A stretch of DNA of 64,000 bases, from assembly GCF_031143425.1 (NCBI RefSeq), contig NC_090445.1, positions 1,583,275,013 to 1,583,339,012 of the forward strand, written 5' to 3'. A program made the translations under genes and the position numbers. Under the pieces are notes generated by a model. That model did not search any database. It was not told the origin of the DNA and saw nothing but the letters and a program-made list of their open reading frames with translations. The DNA comes from Pleurodeles waltl. Lineage: Eukaryota; Chordata; Amphibia; Caudata; Salamandridae. Of this stretch, positions 34,415 to 47,200 are shown piece by piece. Within the stretch, counting starts at the first letter, position 1, and each line of letters starts with the position of its first letter.

Positions 34415-36822
34415 GTAAGATACAGAGGATTCCCTTTCTTAGTGTGCAGTGGGAAGAGCAACAAGAGGTAGTGTAACTTGGAGTACATGATTATCATCGT
34501 GCTCTTCATACTAGGATTGATACATGTGTGATTGACCGTTTTCTATATCTTTATTTCCTATTACATTGTGGCACAAGCCATGTATCTATGTGATGGTGGA
34601 TCTGCCCAAAATCTGGACTACATATTAAGGCAAAAGCAATGATATACTTCACGCTTTCGTTCACGAAAGTGGGACATCCAAACATAGTGGCAATTCAGAG
34701 TTTAAAGCCCAACAAGGAAGCAATAAATGCCTTAGACCAGATCTAGTTCCAGAGAAACTATTGAGAGTTATAAAATGAAGTCTATTTTGAAATATTTTGG
34801 CAGCGGCATAAAGCCTGATTTTTTTGTCTCATAGTTTAAGGGGTCTGTGTTCGAAATGATAACATCTGCATGGTAGTATGTTATGTTAACGTCTAATAAC
34901 AGAGTCACTCCATTTTCTTCTGGCACTTTCCAGAGATATTACACATACGATTATGTATTTGTGACATTTATAGATTGCTATCAAATAAGTAGGCCAAGTT
35001 ATGACTTCCACTCTTGTCGGTGAGGATACATGTGATACAACATTTTCCTAAATGTTCAGGGATTTATGACCTACATTGATGGAGTAAAGTTTTGATGACA
35101 AGACCATAGCAAGAGCACACTGCTCAGTTGTATAGCATGGATGGTCATGGGCCTTAGTGTCAGGAATGAATCTAAGACCCCCAGTCTGTATTAAAATACT
35201 AAAATGAATGAAGTGTAGTACGCCCATCACACACCTCTGAACCCTGATGCCACTACACCTGCTACACTAATGTAGTTTACAGGTCTCCACGTTGCTCATT
35301 CTACTCATTTCCTTCTTGCCCCCCTTCAGCCTGCTCTACTCTCATCTCCTTTACCCATTTAGTGCTCTACCCTCTTTCTCAGTCTCTCTCTTCCCCTCTT
35401 CTGTCTCCCACTCATCCTCATCTCCCTTCCTTCTCTCCTTATGTCTAGTTCCTTTTTCTTCCTTTTCTCTTGCCCACTTTGCTCATCCTTATCACCTTTC
35501 TCTTTCTTGCTCAACCTTATTTGCTTCTCCCATTCTGTCACCTTTTTCATCCATTCTCCGTTCTTTCATCCCTTACACCTCTCTTCGTTATTGTTTCCTT
35601 AAACATCAGTTCCTCTGTACGTCTACTTCTGAAAAGTAAACACAGCCATGCCCCTGTTATGAACTCTGTCTAAAAAAAAAAATCAGAACAGGTAGCCTCT
35701 GAAATAACATCAACTGCTACAGGACAGACTAGGCCCCTCCCCCCTCTGGTTGCCGTTGCATTTCACCGGTGCACCAATGGTAGCAACGCCGCTGGCACTC
35801 CTTAGGCATGGTAGTTAGAAGCATTACAGATTTCATTCAGGGCTCAATGGTATCACAAAAACAGTTGCAAAATAATCACTGAAGAGTTCTTGCCTATCAG
35901 TTATAAATACTTTTCCAATATGTCCTTCAGAGAAAGGTCACTCCCACAGAACAAAACAACATATAGCACGTTTCAGTAGAAGTTTCAATTGCACTAAAAC
36001 TGAAGAAAAAAGAAAAAAAAACTTTCTAACAATATTGCGGAATAGTAGTGTTTTCCACAAAAAAATAAGTTATCCATAATCAATCTTTTATTATATAGTT
36101 TAAAATAAAAGTTGTCCTACAAGAATTGAATACCAGTGTTAGCAATATCCAAAAACCGCCTCTTAACTAAATTAATAGTCCAGAAATATTTTCTTGAGAA
36201 AGGCAAAAATACTATGCTAGGGCTATCAATAATTCTAATTACACAACTGGATGTATGTGCAGACTTAGACTGAATATAATATATAACTGGGTGTCACTGT
36301 TCTGTAAACATGATAGAAAAAGTCATAACATTCTTAAATATACACAGGTATTAAGGTATCTTGAAGGCTGCTCACACTAAATGCAAACATATTAAAAAGA
36401 CTTGTGAATTCTACATTAAAATGTATAGAAAATGGTCAAATAGCTTGTTTTGCCTGTAATATAAATTTTCCAGTAATCTATAAAAAGGCAGATTTGGGAG
36501 TTTTACACCTAAAGCCCACAAGGGTGAAGAGGGCTTTTGTCACTGTTCAAGCTAAGTGACTTTGTTCAGAGGCCTCTTTTGCACATATAGGAATACACTT
36601 GTCATGTTTGCATTACCTTATAAAAACTCAAACAAACAAATAAAACTGGATCTTCAATCATGAGAGGTGGTTTAAATTTACTTTTAATGTGCATCTACCA
36701 TAAAGATCATTCATCTATCTACTGTTTTACCGATCATGTAAAATATAGGAAGGAACAGTCCTTAATATTTGCTACTTGACTCACATGGTGCTAAATCCAC
36801 TGTGTTTTATGCTGAATTTCAG
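34415..36822 (+). other. WDR31: WDR31 intron 2
   Basis: Begins GTAAGA and ends GAATTTCAG, 2408 bases. It contains a roughly 355-base pyrimidine-rich tract at 35285-35640 and otherwise AT-rich sequence without recognised elements. Bases 35740-35820 hold a small GC-rich block (GGTTGCCGTTGC ... GGTAGCAACGCC) that forms an imperfect inverted repeat. Confidence 0.8.
35285..35640 (+). repeat. Pyrimidine-rich tract
   Basis: About 355 bases composed largely of C and T on the + strand, in irregular CTT/CCT/TCT units. It gives spurious overlapping frames on both strands. Such tracts can form triplex DNA and can act as intronic splicing signals; neither is shown here. Confidence 0.7.
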
Positions 36823-36897
36823 ACTGTGGTGGTCTCTAACTGGAAAACTGGAGCGGCACTCAAGCGGTTCTTAGGACACGAGAAAGAAGTGACTAAG
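36823..36897 (+). CDS. WDR31: WDR31 coding exon 3
   Basis: 75 bases, exactly 25 codons, between GAATTTCAG and GTAAAT, phase 0 at both ends. The peptide reads TVVVSNWKTGAALKRF then LGHEKEVTK. This finishes the first blade (W at residue 7 takes the WD position) and starts the next with the GH dipeptide of the WD40 consensus. It follows directly from ..SGGKDK of exon 2. Confidence 0.93.
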
Positions 36898-37063
36898 GTA
36901 AATATCCTCTCTTTCATAAGAGAGTACCTAATATACCAGAATGTGAACCATGCTCTGTGCAGTTTACTGTGCAAATGCTTGTAGCAGACATATCAATAGC
37001 AAACTCACAACAAGGCTTGGATTTAAAGAGCAAAATCCCATTAACCCAATATAAATTCTAGAT

Positions 37064-37289
37064 CAGTGGGTCCCAACCTGTGGTGCGGGGACCCCTGGGG
37101 GCCCGTGAAGCCTCCTCAGGGGGTCTGCGACTGCTTAGAAAATGAAATATTATTAACAAATTAGGTCCCAAGCTTTCAATAATGACTCAGTAATGGGTCC
37201 CTGGTTCCAATAATGATTCAGTAGGGGTCCCCGGGTTCCAGTAAAGATAAAGTGGGGGTCCACAGATGTCAAAAGGTTGGGAACCACTG
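37064..37289. mobile_element. hAT-type MITE, 226 bp, copy 1
   Basis: Ends are CAGTGGGTCCCAACC and GGTTGGGAACCACTG, the typical hAT terminal inverted repeat. The 8-bp flanks, TTCTAGAT and CTCTAATC, agree at four positions, consistent with an old target duplication. The interior carries several repeats of a 'ggggtcc..ggttccaataatgattcagta' motif. No transposase. Confidence 0.8.
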
Positions 37290-38789
37290 CTCTAATCTGT
37301 CATTATTTTAACTGTAATGCATTTGACCTTACTGCAAAAGCTGACAAAAATTCAAAACGGACCACCCTCATTCAATGTGTAGCCTATTTCTGCTACTTTC
37401 TATAAACGTTAACATTTATCAGTATCCTAAATTAATAATGTCCAAAACCAGCCTCCTAAGCTTTATAATACTAACACCATAATGCTGTTCTTCCCAACTG
37501 ATGTTGGGCATGATGGGGATTAATGGGGATACAAAATAAAGCTTCCCCTCCCAAGAACCCTTTCAAAAGATGGGCATAAACAGTGCATTCACATCACTAT
37601 TCTACTACTGCAAGGTTCTACAGTACATTACTGAAAGGAGTTCATGATACAGTCCCAGGCCTCTTAAAGTGAGTGGAAGCTTTTCTCATCTGCAGCAGCA
37701 CATTAATGTCCCACTTAAACCTAGTGCCCAATAAAAACAACAGACCTCTATCAGACATATTTGTGCCACAGGAGCAACCGAATAGAGACCAACACAATCT
37801 GATGCATTTTGCTTCACCAGAGAAAATGGCTATCACAATTCATTGACCAGCAGAAACAGGTTGTGTGTTATATACTGTGCAAGTTGATACAGTGCTAATC
37901 ACAGTTGCTATATCAATTAAAATTCTGATCAGAATGCCTACACTACCTTTCACCTTTTTCCTCATAATTAGTCTTGTGACCTGGCATCTTGTAATCGTGG
38001 TTTCACAAAAATGCATATCCTGTATTGTATTTTGAAGTTATTCTGGTTTTCCTCTGTAACCCTCTGGGCTAACCACTTGGGTCTTGCTGGTGTTATAAAA
38101 CTAAACTAAATAATGAGTGACATTATAGATAACAACCAATGCTTAATTCGGTGATGTAACAAGTTTGCACTTTCACTGCTGATTATCCAAAAAGAAGTTT
38201 CAATACGATTCTTAAAAACCCAGAAACTCGCCATATCCCTTTGGGACTTTTGATGAAACAACAGCACCTCTCATTAGTTAACTCCCGACCTTCGGTGCGT
38301 AGAAATTAACACATTTTTCACTTTTCTTAAAAAAAAATATGTAATAACCAATTACATTTTCTCAATGAAGGCTTAATATTTCGAAATTCTCTCTATTATC
38401 ATTTTATCCTATGTGCTCAATACATTTAGGGGCATTTGGTTCCTTCTTCAGGAGAAACTTGATGACAATTCCAACACTTTGTGGATGCAGAACACAATAA
38501 ATTCAAATCAGAAATTTTAAAAATGAGCAAGAGAAATGGTATTTAGTGATAGAATATGCAGAAGGATCACCTCAGTTGATGCTCACTATATCCTACACGA
38601 GTATATCGAATCAGGCTCTACCATGCTATATAAAAAACACATTTGAAAACTCTGCTCCTCCTTTTTGATACCTGAAGGTTATTTTATCATTCTTTCAAGA
38701 CATATGCTTGCATGGTATGCACTTTGGTCCAATTCCATTAACTATGGACAACTACTACTGCTCCAGCTATCAACTCAGAAGCAAGGGTG

Positions 38790-39620
38790 GGGTGGTATGT
38801 TATGTTATATGGCTTTGTAAAGTGTGACTAATCACCTGAGGGGTACCTGGGAGATGGAAAAGGTGTGGTGGTCGTCTGCTAAGTCTAGTTGAAGAGCCAG
38901 TTCTTGAGCTTCCTGCGTAATTCCTGAAGTGAGGAGGAGGCCAGCAGGTATAGCGGGAGGTCATTCCACGTCTTGGGTGCGAGGAATGAGAAGGCTAGCT
39001 CTCCTGTTCGTTTTCTGTGGCTGCAAGGTGTGTGTGTGTGACAGAAAGATGGTGGGATGGGCGAAGTGGAGGCGAGAGGAAGGTATGCTGGTCCAATATT
39101 GTGCAGTGCCTGGTATGTGATTTTAAGGAGTTTGAATTGGCAGGGTTTGTGTGTTGGCAGCCAGTGCAGATCTTTACAGTGAGGCGTGATGTGGGTACAT
39201 CGGGGGTGGTCAAGGATGAGTATGGCAGCAGCGTTCTGGATGGTCTGAAGATGGTGGTTGGGGATTCTGGCATTAAGTGCATTGCTGTAGTCAAGTCTGG
39301 TAGTGATTAAGGCTGGAGTGACCGTGTGCCTGGGGCTCCTGGTAATCCATCTAAAAATTCTTCTGAGGATGTGTCGTATGTAGAAGCAGGAGGAGTTGAC
39401 TGCGTTCACCTAAGCAGCGATGCTGAGCTTGTCATCTGATATGATGCTCAGTTTGAATGTGCGGTTTGCGAGTGATGAAGTTGGATCAAATTCTGATAGC
39501 CACCAGGTTGAGTCCCAAGGGAAGGTTTTGTTCCTGATCAGCACTTCAGTCTTATCCGTATATAAGGGGTATAAGTTGCTCCCGCTTTACTGTTTGAAGA
39601 ATGCCCATTCACCGGCAGTA
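38790..39620 (-). pseudogene. L2-like LINE reverse transcriptase C-terminal fragment
   Basis: On the - strand a 174-codon open frame (38885-39409) carries the well-known C-terminal pattern of L2/CR1-group LINEs: SSCFYIRHILRR, TRLDYSNALNARIP, LHWLPTHKP, FKLLKITYQALH and TWNDLPLYL, ending KLKNWLFN. Upstream, to about 39610, the frame continues through one stop (TDKTEVLI, ISDDKLSIA). The 3' side reads CACTTTACAAAGCCATATAACATAACA, a plausible L2-type tail. It is truncated at its 5' end and the conserved YADD box is missing. Confidence 0.85.
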
Positions 39621-39692
39621 AGTCAGTTTCAGTAAGAACATTTTGGCATTTATATCTGCAATCTCTGGATGAAAGTTTTTATTCATCTACAA

Positions 39693-39918
39693 CAGTGGTT
39701 CCCAACCTTTTGACTTCTGTGGACCCCCACTTAATCAATACTGGAATCCGGGGAACGCCACTGAATCATTATTGGAATCTGGGGACCCCCACTGAGTCAT
39801 TACTGAATGATGGGTACCTTATCTGTTAAAATTATTAATTTTTCTAAGCAGTCGCAGACCCCCTGTGAAGGCTTCGCGGACCCCCAGGGGTCCCTGGACC
39901 ACAGGTTGCGAACCACTG
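39693..39918. mobile_element. hAT-type MITE, 226 bp, copy 2 (inverted)
   Basis: Same family and same length as 37064-37289 but in reverse orientation. It starts CAGTGGTTCCCAACC and ends GGTTGCGAACCACTG. Flanks ATCTACAA and CTGTAGAA agree at five of eight positions and fit the hAT target preference nTnTAnAn. Confidence 0.8.
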
Positions 39919-40239
39919 CTGTAGAATATAGTAAGCTCAGCACCTACGTGCACCACCATTATCTTTTCTCTGGCAGAGATGGAGAAGCTGTCACTTCACA
40001 CTGGAGGACAAAGTGACAGGTCTGGTTAAAGTCCCAGCAAACATGTACCATTCTGACTGACATCAGTGGGGGAAATCTCTGTGTTGCTTTTGACGACCTC
40101 GTGTTACCTTTGACTTGGTCCCTAGAGCAAGATTATAGGAGGATTAATGAGAGAGTCTCAAGCGACCTTTTAAAGATTATAACTCACACAAAAACAAGTT
40201 TGCACAGATTTGATGGAGCCTAAATGGCGAACTTTGGAA

Positions 40240-41560
40240 CAAGACTATTGTAATTAAAGGAGTTTGCTAGGGCTGTGTTTTGGCTCCCACTTTATTCCTT
40301 CTTTTTGTTGATGGCTGCATTGGTTCTCTCGCTGATTGTGAAAAAATGATGGTCCCACTTTAGTTGGTCACAGGACACAGGTGCTATTTCTTGCTGATGA
40401 CGCTCTCCTTATCTCAGATTCTCTTAAAGGCCTGCAAATCCTTATGATTTGCAGCTCATAGGCCAGACGTTACCGCACAGAAAACTCAATTCATTCAGTA
40501 GACGGAAGAACGAGAATGTCATTGAAAGTGTAAAATAATTTGATTATCTAGGAATTAAATTATCTGATTCAAACTCTCCAGCATCCTAAATTATTAAGGG
40601 CTATCTTTTGATGAAGCACAGGTCCTGTGCAATAGTGAGATTTGCCAAAAAGGCAGCATCGTTTTAGCCGATTTCCTCAGCTATTGAAATCTACGAAACC
40701 TAAATTAGAAACACAGAAATCAGTGGATATTGCAATGTGGCAAAGATAGGACTAGATGGAAGCAGCTTTATTAGGTCACTTCTGAATTTACGACAGGGCA
40801 CCCCAATACTGCCACTGAGACTAGATTTCGCCCTGAAGCCCATTTCAGAGATGGCAAAATTAAGGTCCATCCTCTACTTGCTTAGTATCTTGAGTACTGA
40901 TGAGTTGAAGCTGTACAGAAACACACTTTACAACATTATTAGTAGTTTTAATGCTTGCAGAATTCATTGGTTGCAATATGTGAAGCGTTTTCTACTTGTT
41001 CTAGGCCTGAGTGAATGTTGATGCAACCCTTCATCAATTAAGCTGCTCTGGTCAGTACTGTTAAGCGAAGGTAATGGGGCTTCTTCATGGAACAAAGAGA
41101 ATCCTTGGACTCCCTTGGTTGGACCTCAACTTTTGTGTCGCATAAATGTGTATTTCGGTTTGAGGAACTCCTAGATCACATTACCCTTCGTTCTTGCGAT
41201 CCTTCAGTTGGAAGTTCATAAATGGCATTCTACCAACTGCCTCTTTTGCATCATCTTGGTTGCCTTCTGCTATTAAGTCTAACTTGTGCCCAACATGTTG
41301 TTGCTCCGTTGAATCAGAGAAACACATGTTGCTTTTCTGTACTGCTTATCAGTTGTAAGTTCGGTATGTAATGTTTTTAACACCTGTTTTAATATTTTGA
41401 TTTTATTTTAATGCTTAATATTTTTATATCAGTTTGTTTTTTACTGATTGTGTTTTATTGATAGACATTTTTTTTACTCTATCTGACATACATTTTGTCA
41501 TGGATATTGAATGACAAGCTATAGATAGGATCTTTTTAAAGTTCCACCAAATTGGCAAAC
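40240..41560 (+). pseudogene. Decayed LINE reverse transcriptase fragment
   Basis: Starts with a weak fingers motif (GCVLAPTLF near 40275) and then LFLADDALLISDS, with the ADD of the catalytic box at 40393-40401, followed by KGLQ. FDYLGIKLSDSNS (about 40540) marks the thumb region, and 40737-41021 retains C-terminal sequence (SFIRSLLNLRQGTPI, STDELKLYRNTLYN). Stops and frameshifts are frequent. An AT-rich 3' region runs to about 41560. Confidence 0.65.
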
Positions 41561-42124
41561 CTTATATTTTCTTACTGTAGTTATGTTGTACTTTTTCAGC
41601 GTCTGGCAGCAGACAACTTTAGCTGTCTGCTGTAAGAGCTCATGTGATCGTTGCAGGGCCACAGTATTTCGCAGATAGTTACTTTGTGCCATTGACTTTC
41701 TGGTTTTGGTTATGTGGAAAAGTAGAACCTTACTTCACATACTGCCAGCGGAGTTCTGCAAGTGGAAGAACCAGCTTCTCCAGTCCTTGCAATGGCTTTA
41801 CACCAGGGGTGTACAGCCCTCAAACTGCCCTCACCCAATCCCCTCATGCTAAATGTGCTACACAAAGTGATTCACATAGTGCAAGCTAGGTGCATTGAGT
41901 TTGTCAATGTTTGTTTTGTTAAGTTACTTTATATCATGCTTACGTTCCTCTCTAAAGTTTAACTTGTGCATACACACTTCTAACCACTTTAAGCATCTAC
42001 CCACATTTGAATTTAGGATTGTTGCAATAATCAAGATGCTGAAGGATAGACACTTTATTTCATTCTCAACATTTAACATGCATTTGTGAATTATTATCAT
42101 GTGTTTCATTCCAGAGTTAAGTAA

Positions 42125-42330
42125 ATTGGTTTGAACTGCTTTATTTGTATTTATGTATGTTTGTATGTAAATATGTATGCATGCATATGGTATTTCTATA
42201 GCACAAATCTTGCTAAAAGGCAGCAGAGTGCTGTACATGGTCAAAGACAATGTCTTTACATACAGAGAGATTGTCAAACAGGACAGGTTTACACTTGGTC
42301 CCTAATCAGTAGTTACAACATTTCTGAATA
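42125..42330 (+). repeat. SINE/LINE-tail-like repeat with TATG microsatellite
   Basis: A TATG/TGTA run (42150-42190) leads into GGTATTTCTATAGCACAAATC, AGCAGAGTGCTGTACATGG and a TACATACAGAGAGATTGTC stretch. The 'tttctatagc' and 'gcgctgtac' pair resembles a frequent amphibian short repeat that I recall. Exact ends and class unknown. Confidence 0.35.
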
Positions 42331-42824
42331 ACAGGAAATCAGCATACCGCTTAACAATTGCTCTTAAAGACCATTCATAATATATACCACCTCACTCCCT
42401 TCTCCCAGGTCCCTGAAAAACTGCTTTAAAAACAATTGATCACAGCAGAAATTGCAGACTCTAACTATGACTCAACAAATCTTAGAATATGCATATGAGA
42501 GTAGACAACTAGGCCTTCTTGTCACTGTTGTATAAGGCAAGAGTATGATTTGAAGTCACAGTGCTAAGAGCACATAGTGGGATGATCTGTATACTACAAC
42601 ACCCTCACTGGCTCAAAGAACTGTTAATCCACCTGGCTTTGGAGTTCAGGTATTCACCATCGGATTAAGCTTCTTCACTGAATCTTGCTTTGCAACAGTT
42701 AGAATAATTATTGATCAATGTGCCTCATCTATCTCCACAGCAGCCCCACCACTCTCTGTCTCGTGAGATTTTAATCAGTTGTTACAGATCAGCATTCTGA
42801 TGCTTGTGTTCGTATGTTCTGCAG

Positions 42825-42969
42825 GTGGCCTCTGTCTTTGGCTCCAACAGGCTCTTCAGCGCATCCCGTGATAAGATGGTAATAATGTGGGAGGTGCAAG
42901 GAAAATCAGGACCAGCGCAGACATTCCTCGGGCACCATTTAGTTGTGACTGGACTGACTGTGAGCCCAG
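42825..42969 (+). CDS. WDR31: WDR31 coding exon 4
   Basis: 145 bases between TGTTCTGCAG and GTAATG, 48 codons plus one base. The peptide includes VFGSNRLFSASRDKMVIMWEV, a canonical WD40 blade (SASRD..V..W), and then FLGHHLVVTGLTVSP, which opens the next blade. Both match the corresponding WDR31 segment. The exon ends with the first base of a split codon, so the next exon must begin in phase 1. No such exon was found before the window end. Confidence 0.93.
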
Positions 42970-45900
42970 GTAATGAACCATGTTATCCGTATCCAGTGAG
43001 AACGTGTCATGCAGGCACAGTTTTGAGATTTAAATCTCACCAAAAATATTTTATGGTAAGACAAATAGTCTATCCCACATACTGTGTGTGCTGGTTAAAA
43101 ATGAGCAGTGTACAAAAGATAAAGACAGATGTGATTGTGCTGATTTTTGCTCGATACAAGAAGGCTACATCCCTGGCCCAGTTATCATAAGAGGTGCAAA
43201 TAGAAGGAATTTGGTATTGGTAAACTTTTACTGGGTAGCATTCAAGTATTAGAGGACATGGCTTTGGATGCTGAGCAGATACATTAATGGTTTAGACAGA
43301 GGCAAACGTTGCATTTATCTTGCATCACCTTTAGCTCCTTTACTTTTTATGCACCGAGACAAGTCTTGTATTTTTTTCTTTATGTTCAGTGCTGCCTGTT
43401 TGTGCAATGTTCACGTGGATACCTGTTTGCACGCTAAAGACATAAGAGGAAATATGAGATTGGTATTGTGTTTTTAGCAAGATAGCTCAATTCTTGTTTG
43501 TATTTTCCAGTAATGCTAATCATGTAAATGTCAAGAAGGTTCTGAGCTTAGCAAACCCAACTATTCATACAACATGCAGAGGCAATATCGTAATATTTCC
43601 AAATATTTGTAAATTATGGTGGAGTTACTGGTTATGGTGAACACCAATCTGGGCCTTTTTTGTTATCTTTTTTTCATTAAATTCTAAAAAAAAAAAAAAA
43701 AAAATTAAATGGGGATTACATGTTAGCTTCCGCATTTAGAACATGACAGGATGGCAAAATCAAAAAGTGGTTCCTCAGACACTCCCAGGTGTCAGCAGTA
43801 AAGGTTTTCGATAGGATTGTTGGTAGCACACGTGCACAATGTGATGTCCTACAGGTGATCAGTTTCTGCAGGAACTTTCACTGAAAGGCTGGTTTGAGAC
43901 ATCTTTTCTAGCAGACCTCCTTACTCAATTGGATAGCTAGTAGGCTTTGAAAACAATCTAAATTTTCAGGATTTTTTTAACACTTTCTCAACTAATGGTA
44001 TTTCTTTTTTACCTCCCTCCAGTAGCCACGGATACTTGGGATAATGAAGCCTCATATGTATCCATGGCATCCTTTGAACTCAATGAGGGCAGACAGGTAT
44101 AGGTTGTCAATGTTTATGTGGTCCACAAAGGAGCTAAGCTAAATGCTGCTGCAGCACGGGAATTTCAGGAGGAACAGAAATAGTGGTTAGGAACTTAACA
44201 TCAGTTTGAAATCAATACCAACTTCAAGCCTGGAAAACCTAGGTATATTTCCAAATTTGATACACTCTATTAAGTTTATTGGTCATCCTCTCTCTGTCTG
44301 ATTGATTGACCAGAACAGTAATAACAACATTGCCAGTTTTGAGAGTTTTTAATACATTTCTCAAAAATTGAGGCGTCTTTGAGTCTGCCTCATAGAGGAA
44401 CATGTCAGTAGGGAAGCTAACCCCCTATGTTCCCTCATATTGAGGATATCAGATACCCTAAGGTTTCTGTGGTTCTGTATCCCAACAGATCCAATACAGC
44501 TCTGATGAGCAATATTAGAACAAATGCTCACAACAAATCTTGTTTGTGACTTGCAGACTAAAATCAATTATATGAACCTGTAGAAAACTTGAAGCACAAT
44601 ACATGTTCACATGTACAATATCTTAAGAAGTTTATTAGTGGGTTGCAGACCTCCTCCAACAATATTCAGAAGGGAAAACTTTGTAGGGTGTAGCAGGTTT
44701 AGGATTTTCAGGAACAATGTCAGAAAGCGAAGTTATATCACAAATGTGTATTTTTCATATTTGTTGGTGGCCTGACGAGTTCTAAACTATATGAAGCCTT
44801 GGCAAATGATTGCAGCTGTCCAGGGCAGCTGCCTTCTCCATTTAACAGGACAAAAAATCCAGCAGCATTGGAGCACATGCAACAAAACCATATATCCTGA
44901 AATTCTACACACCGTAGAGAGTGGAATGGTGGGTGGCAGATGTTGCTTCTCCAAAATGATCTCGAATAACATAATCAGAATTAATTTTTAAAGTAGTCAC
45001 GAAAAATGAGAACACTTTGCAGCCTTTCACACACAGAAACATGAGTATTCTAGATGTGCACTGATGTCCAGTGTTAAATACTTCACACAGGTATTGTGAT
45101 AGATGTAATATTTTCATTTTAAAACAAACTTTTGGAAAGATCGATTTGGGTAGCTTTTATTTGGTGTCAAATAGCAACAAAATGATTGTTAAACAATCTA
45201 GAGACTGAGGTCTCCAAACTGTGCAGACAGTTGTGCCACACTGTCATATTTCAATGTTTGTTACTTAAAATACTTGTTTTACCTCAGTCACTGTGTTCTC
45301 AACATCTGCAAGATCACTGGAGGTGTTCTAGATGTCTTGTTCCTCTAGCGGATTACTGGAATGTGAGTGCACACTAAGTGATCCCCCCTACCCATAGGGA
45401 GGATGACTTCCCTCCCACCTTTGGGTTTCATGTTCCTACTATGGAAACATAGCAAAATTTAATAAACATGAAAATAGCTTTTTTTTATTAAAAGCCATTT
45501 TGGAGCACTTAACTTGCATCAAGTAGTACCTTTATGGTTTAACATTCCTTGTACGAGACATATTACAAGTATCCCTTCTTGTTGTTATTGTTTAGTGTTG
45601 CATGTACTAGATGCTATTGAAAGGTTACCTAAACTGCCATGTGTCTCTGTTCAGGGAAAAGTTCACTGTTTTGTTAACAGTATGGGCAATGCAATGGAGA
45701 CTTTAAGACCAGAAAACAGAGTGAGCTTAATAGGCTTCTCGAACACTTTGGTCTCTCCGAGCAGTGCAAAGTAGAAGTATTTTCCATCGCTTACCCGGCG
45801 AGTCAAGGCCTATTGTTGGCCCAGCAATATTTACCTTCAGGGGAATGTATTGCCCAACTTGGTGCCTGCTGCATGATTTCCACAGCACAGAAAGATGAAA

Positions 45901-46689
45901 CCCACTCTAATGAAGCAGGAGAAACAAGATGGCAGCTTGCAGCCATGGCCTGCAAAGACCAGGTCTCATGAGTGGTAGGAGAGGTTGGCAAGTCCACAAA
46001 CAGAGCAGCAGAGCAGTGGTGCACAAGAATTGATGGAAGAGTCAGTCTACTGGAGAGAACACAAAGAGTGGTACTGGGGAGATGGCAATGGGGATTAGGC
46101 AACATCACCTGCTGTGTGCAGTGGAAAAGCAGCAGGGAAGGCAAGAACACAGCAATGGAGGCAGGGAGTATGTGAGCGCATTGAAAATGGATCTTCGACC
46201 AGGACCATTGGCACAACATTGGGGTGGACATATGTTCTGGGGAAGACCAATAGCATGTAAATGGCAGTTCAAAGTTGTGTCTTGGCCCAATGGCTGATGT
46301 GGGGTCTCAGTCCTGTGCATTCAGAGATAGGTGACAGCGTGAAGGATTGGTCTGTTCCTTAGAAGAGGTGTAGTCTTGCTAGAAAAGAGACCTTCTTTGC
46401 ATCTCTTCAAAGTGGGACAAAGGTGTCAGTAAATCAAAAATGACAGCCTCCTGAAACATGGGAGGTTTTTGATGGCATCTTTTGAGACTCTTCACAAAAA
46501 TGGATGTAGTTTACCAGAGGGCGGCTGTGGTTTAAGCTGAATCGAAGTGCATTTTTGCAGGAGTATTAAGTTCTGATGACAAGATAAAAGAAATTGAAAT
46601 TGTGAGAGGTAATCTCTATTTTGTAAACTTTTTTTGGAAAACACAAAGGTAAAGAGAAACTCTAGCAATTCATCTAATTTCTTAGCAGC
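42970..46689 (+). other. WDR31: WDR31 intron 4, first part; no gene
   Basis: Intron 4 starts GTAATG at 42970. This part contains a poly(A) run at 43685-43703 and short frames without support. A 142-codon frame on the - strand (45803-46231) overlaps two + strand frames in a locally GC-richer block and has no recognisable motif. Confidence 0.55.
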
Positions 46690-47200
46690 ACATTAGAGTC
46701 GCCTTTTGGGTACAATCCACATCCTACTAGTACAATATCCCAATACCTGTCAGCCCCTATTCTTAGAGGCCTCATTGGCTCCCGTTTCGGAAAAGAGCAC
46801 TGTATAAATTACTCTGCCTGACACATAAATCATTGTCTGGCAAAAGCTGTAAATACCTGCAGGACTTCCCCTCCATCAGCCTGGTAGAAACTTAAGGTAA
46901 ATAAGTCAACTTTTTCCATGTCCTCCTTGCATCCATTAATCAAAATTTGTAGGCCAGGCATTCTATTGTCGTGCCCTCTATCACTGCAACAGGCCCCCTT
47001 AATTAATTCATACTTGCACAAACTTCGCTAGCTTCAAAAAACATCTCAAGACCTGGCTGTTCTGAATAGCTTCTTCTGACTTGCTCTGTCCTCTTCAGTG
47101 CCAAGATGCCCCTCCGGGGCTGAGTCGTACTGCACTATATCAACAGCCTTTTACCATAACATAACGTTCTTATTTCAAGTCATCTATGTAACGTAGAATC
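46690..47200 (+). pseudogene. L2/CR1-like LINE C-terminal remnant
   Basis: Frame fragments follow the usual C-terminal layout: CPLFLEASLAPVSE-like text near 46755-46790, a 'KYLQDFPSIS' piece near 46850, and SFKKHLKTWLF followed by a stop at about 47031-47064. The last motif is the diagnostic end of the L2/CR1-group reverse transcriptase protein. A 3' part with 'gccaagatgcccctccggggctgag' follows. Heavily frameshifted. Confidence 0.65.

Larger units (their letters stand above)
36898..42824 (+). other. WDR31: WDR31 intron 3
   Basis: 5927 bases from GTAAAT to TGTTCTGCAG. It holds two hAT MITEs in opposite orientation, an L2-like LINE fragment (minus), a second LINE fragment (plus) and a SINE-like piece, annotated separately. 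Between them (37290-38790 and 41560-42120) I see no exon; a 9-bp hairpin (CAGCAGACA / TGTCTGCTG) lies at 41607-41632. Confidence 0.8.

Noticed and set aside
45186..45377. Possible WDR31 exon 5 (text ending ..GGATTACTGGAATGTGAGTG)
   Set aside because: The translation lacks the expected WD40 blade continuation (SRD/W pattern) and no phase-1 acceptor fits.
45803..46231. 142-codon frame on the - strand in WDR31 intron 4
   Set aside because: Overlapping open frames exist on the + strand, there are no recognisable motifs, and flanking splice sites are unconvincing.
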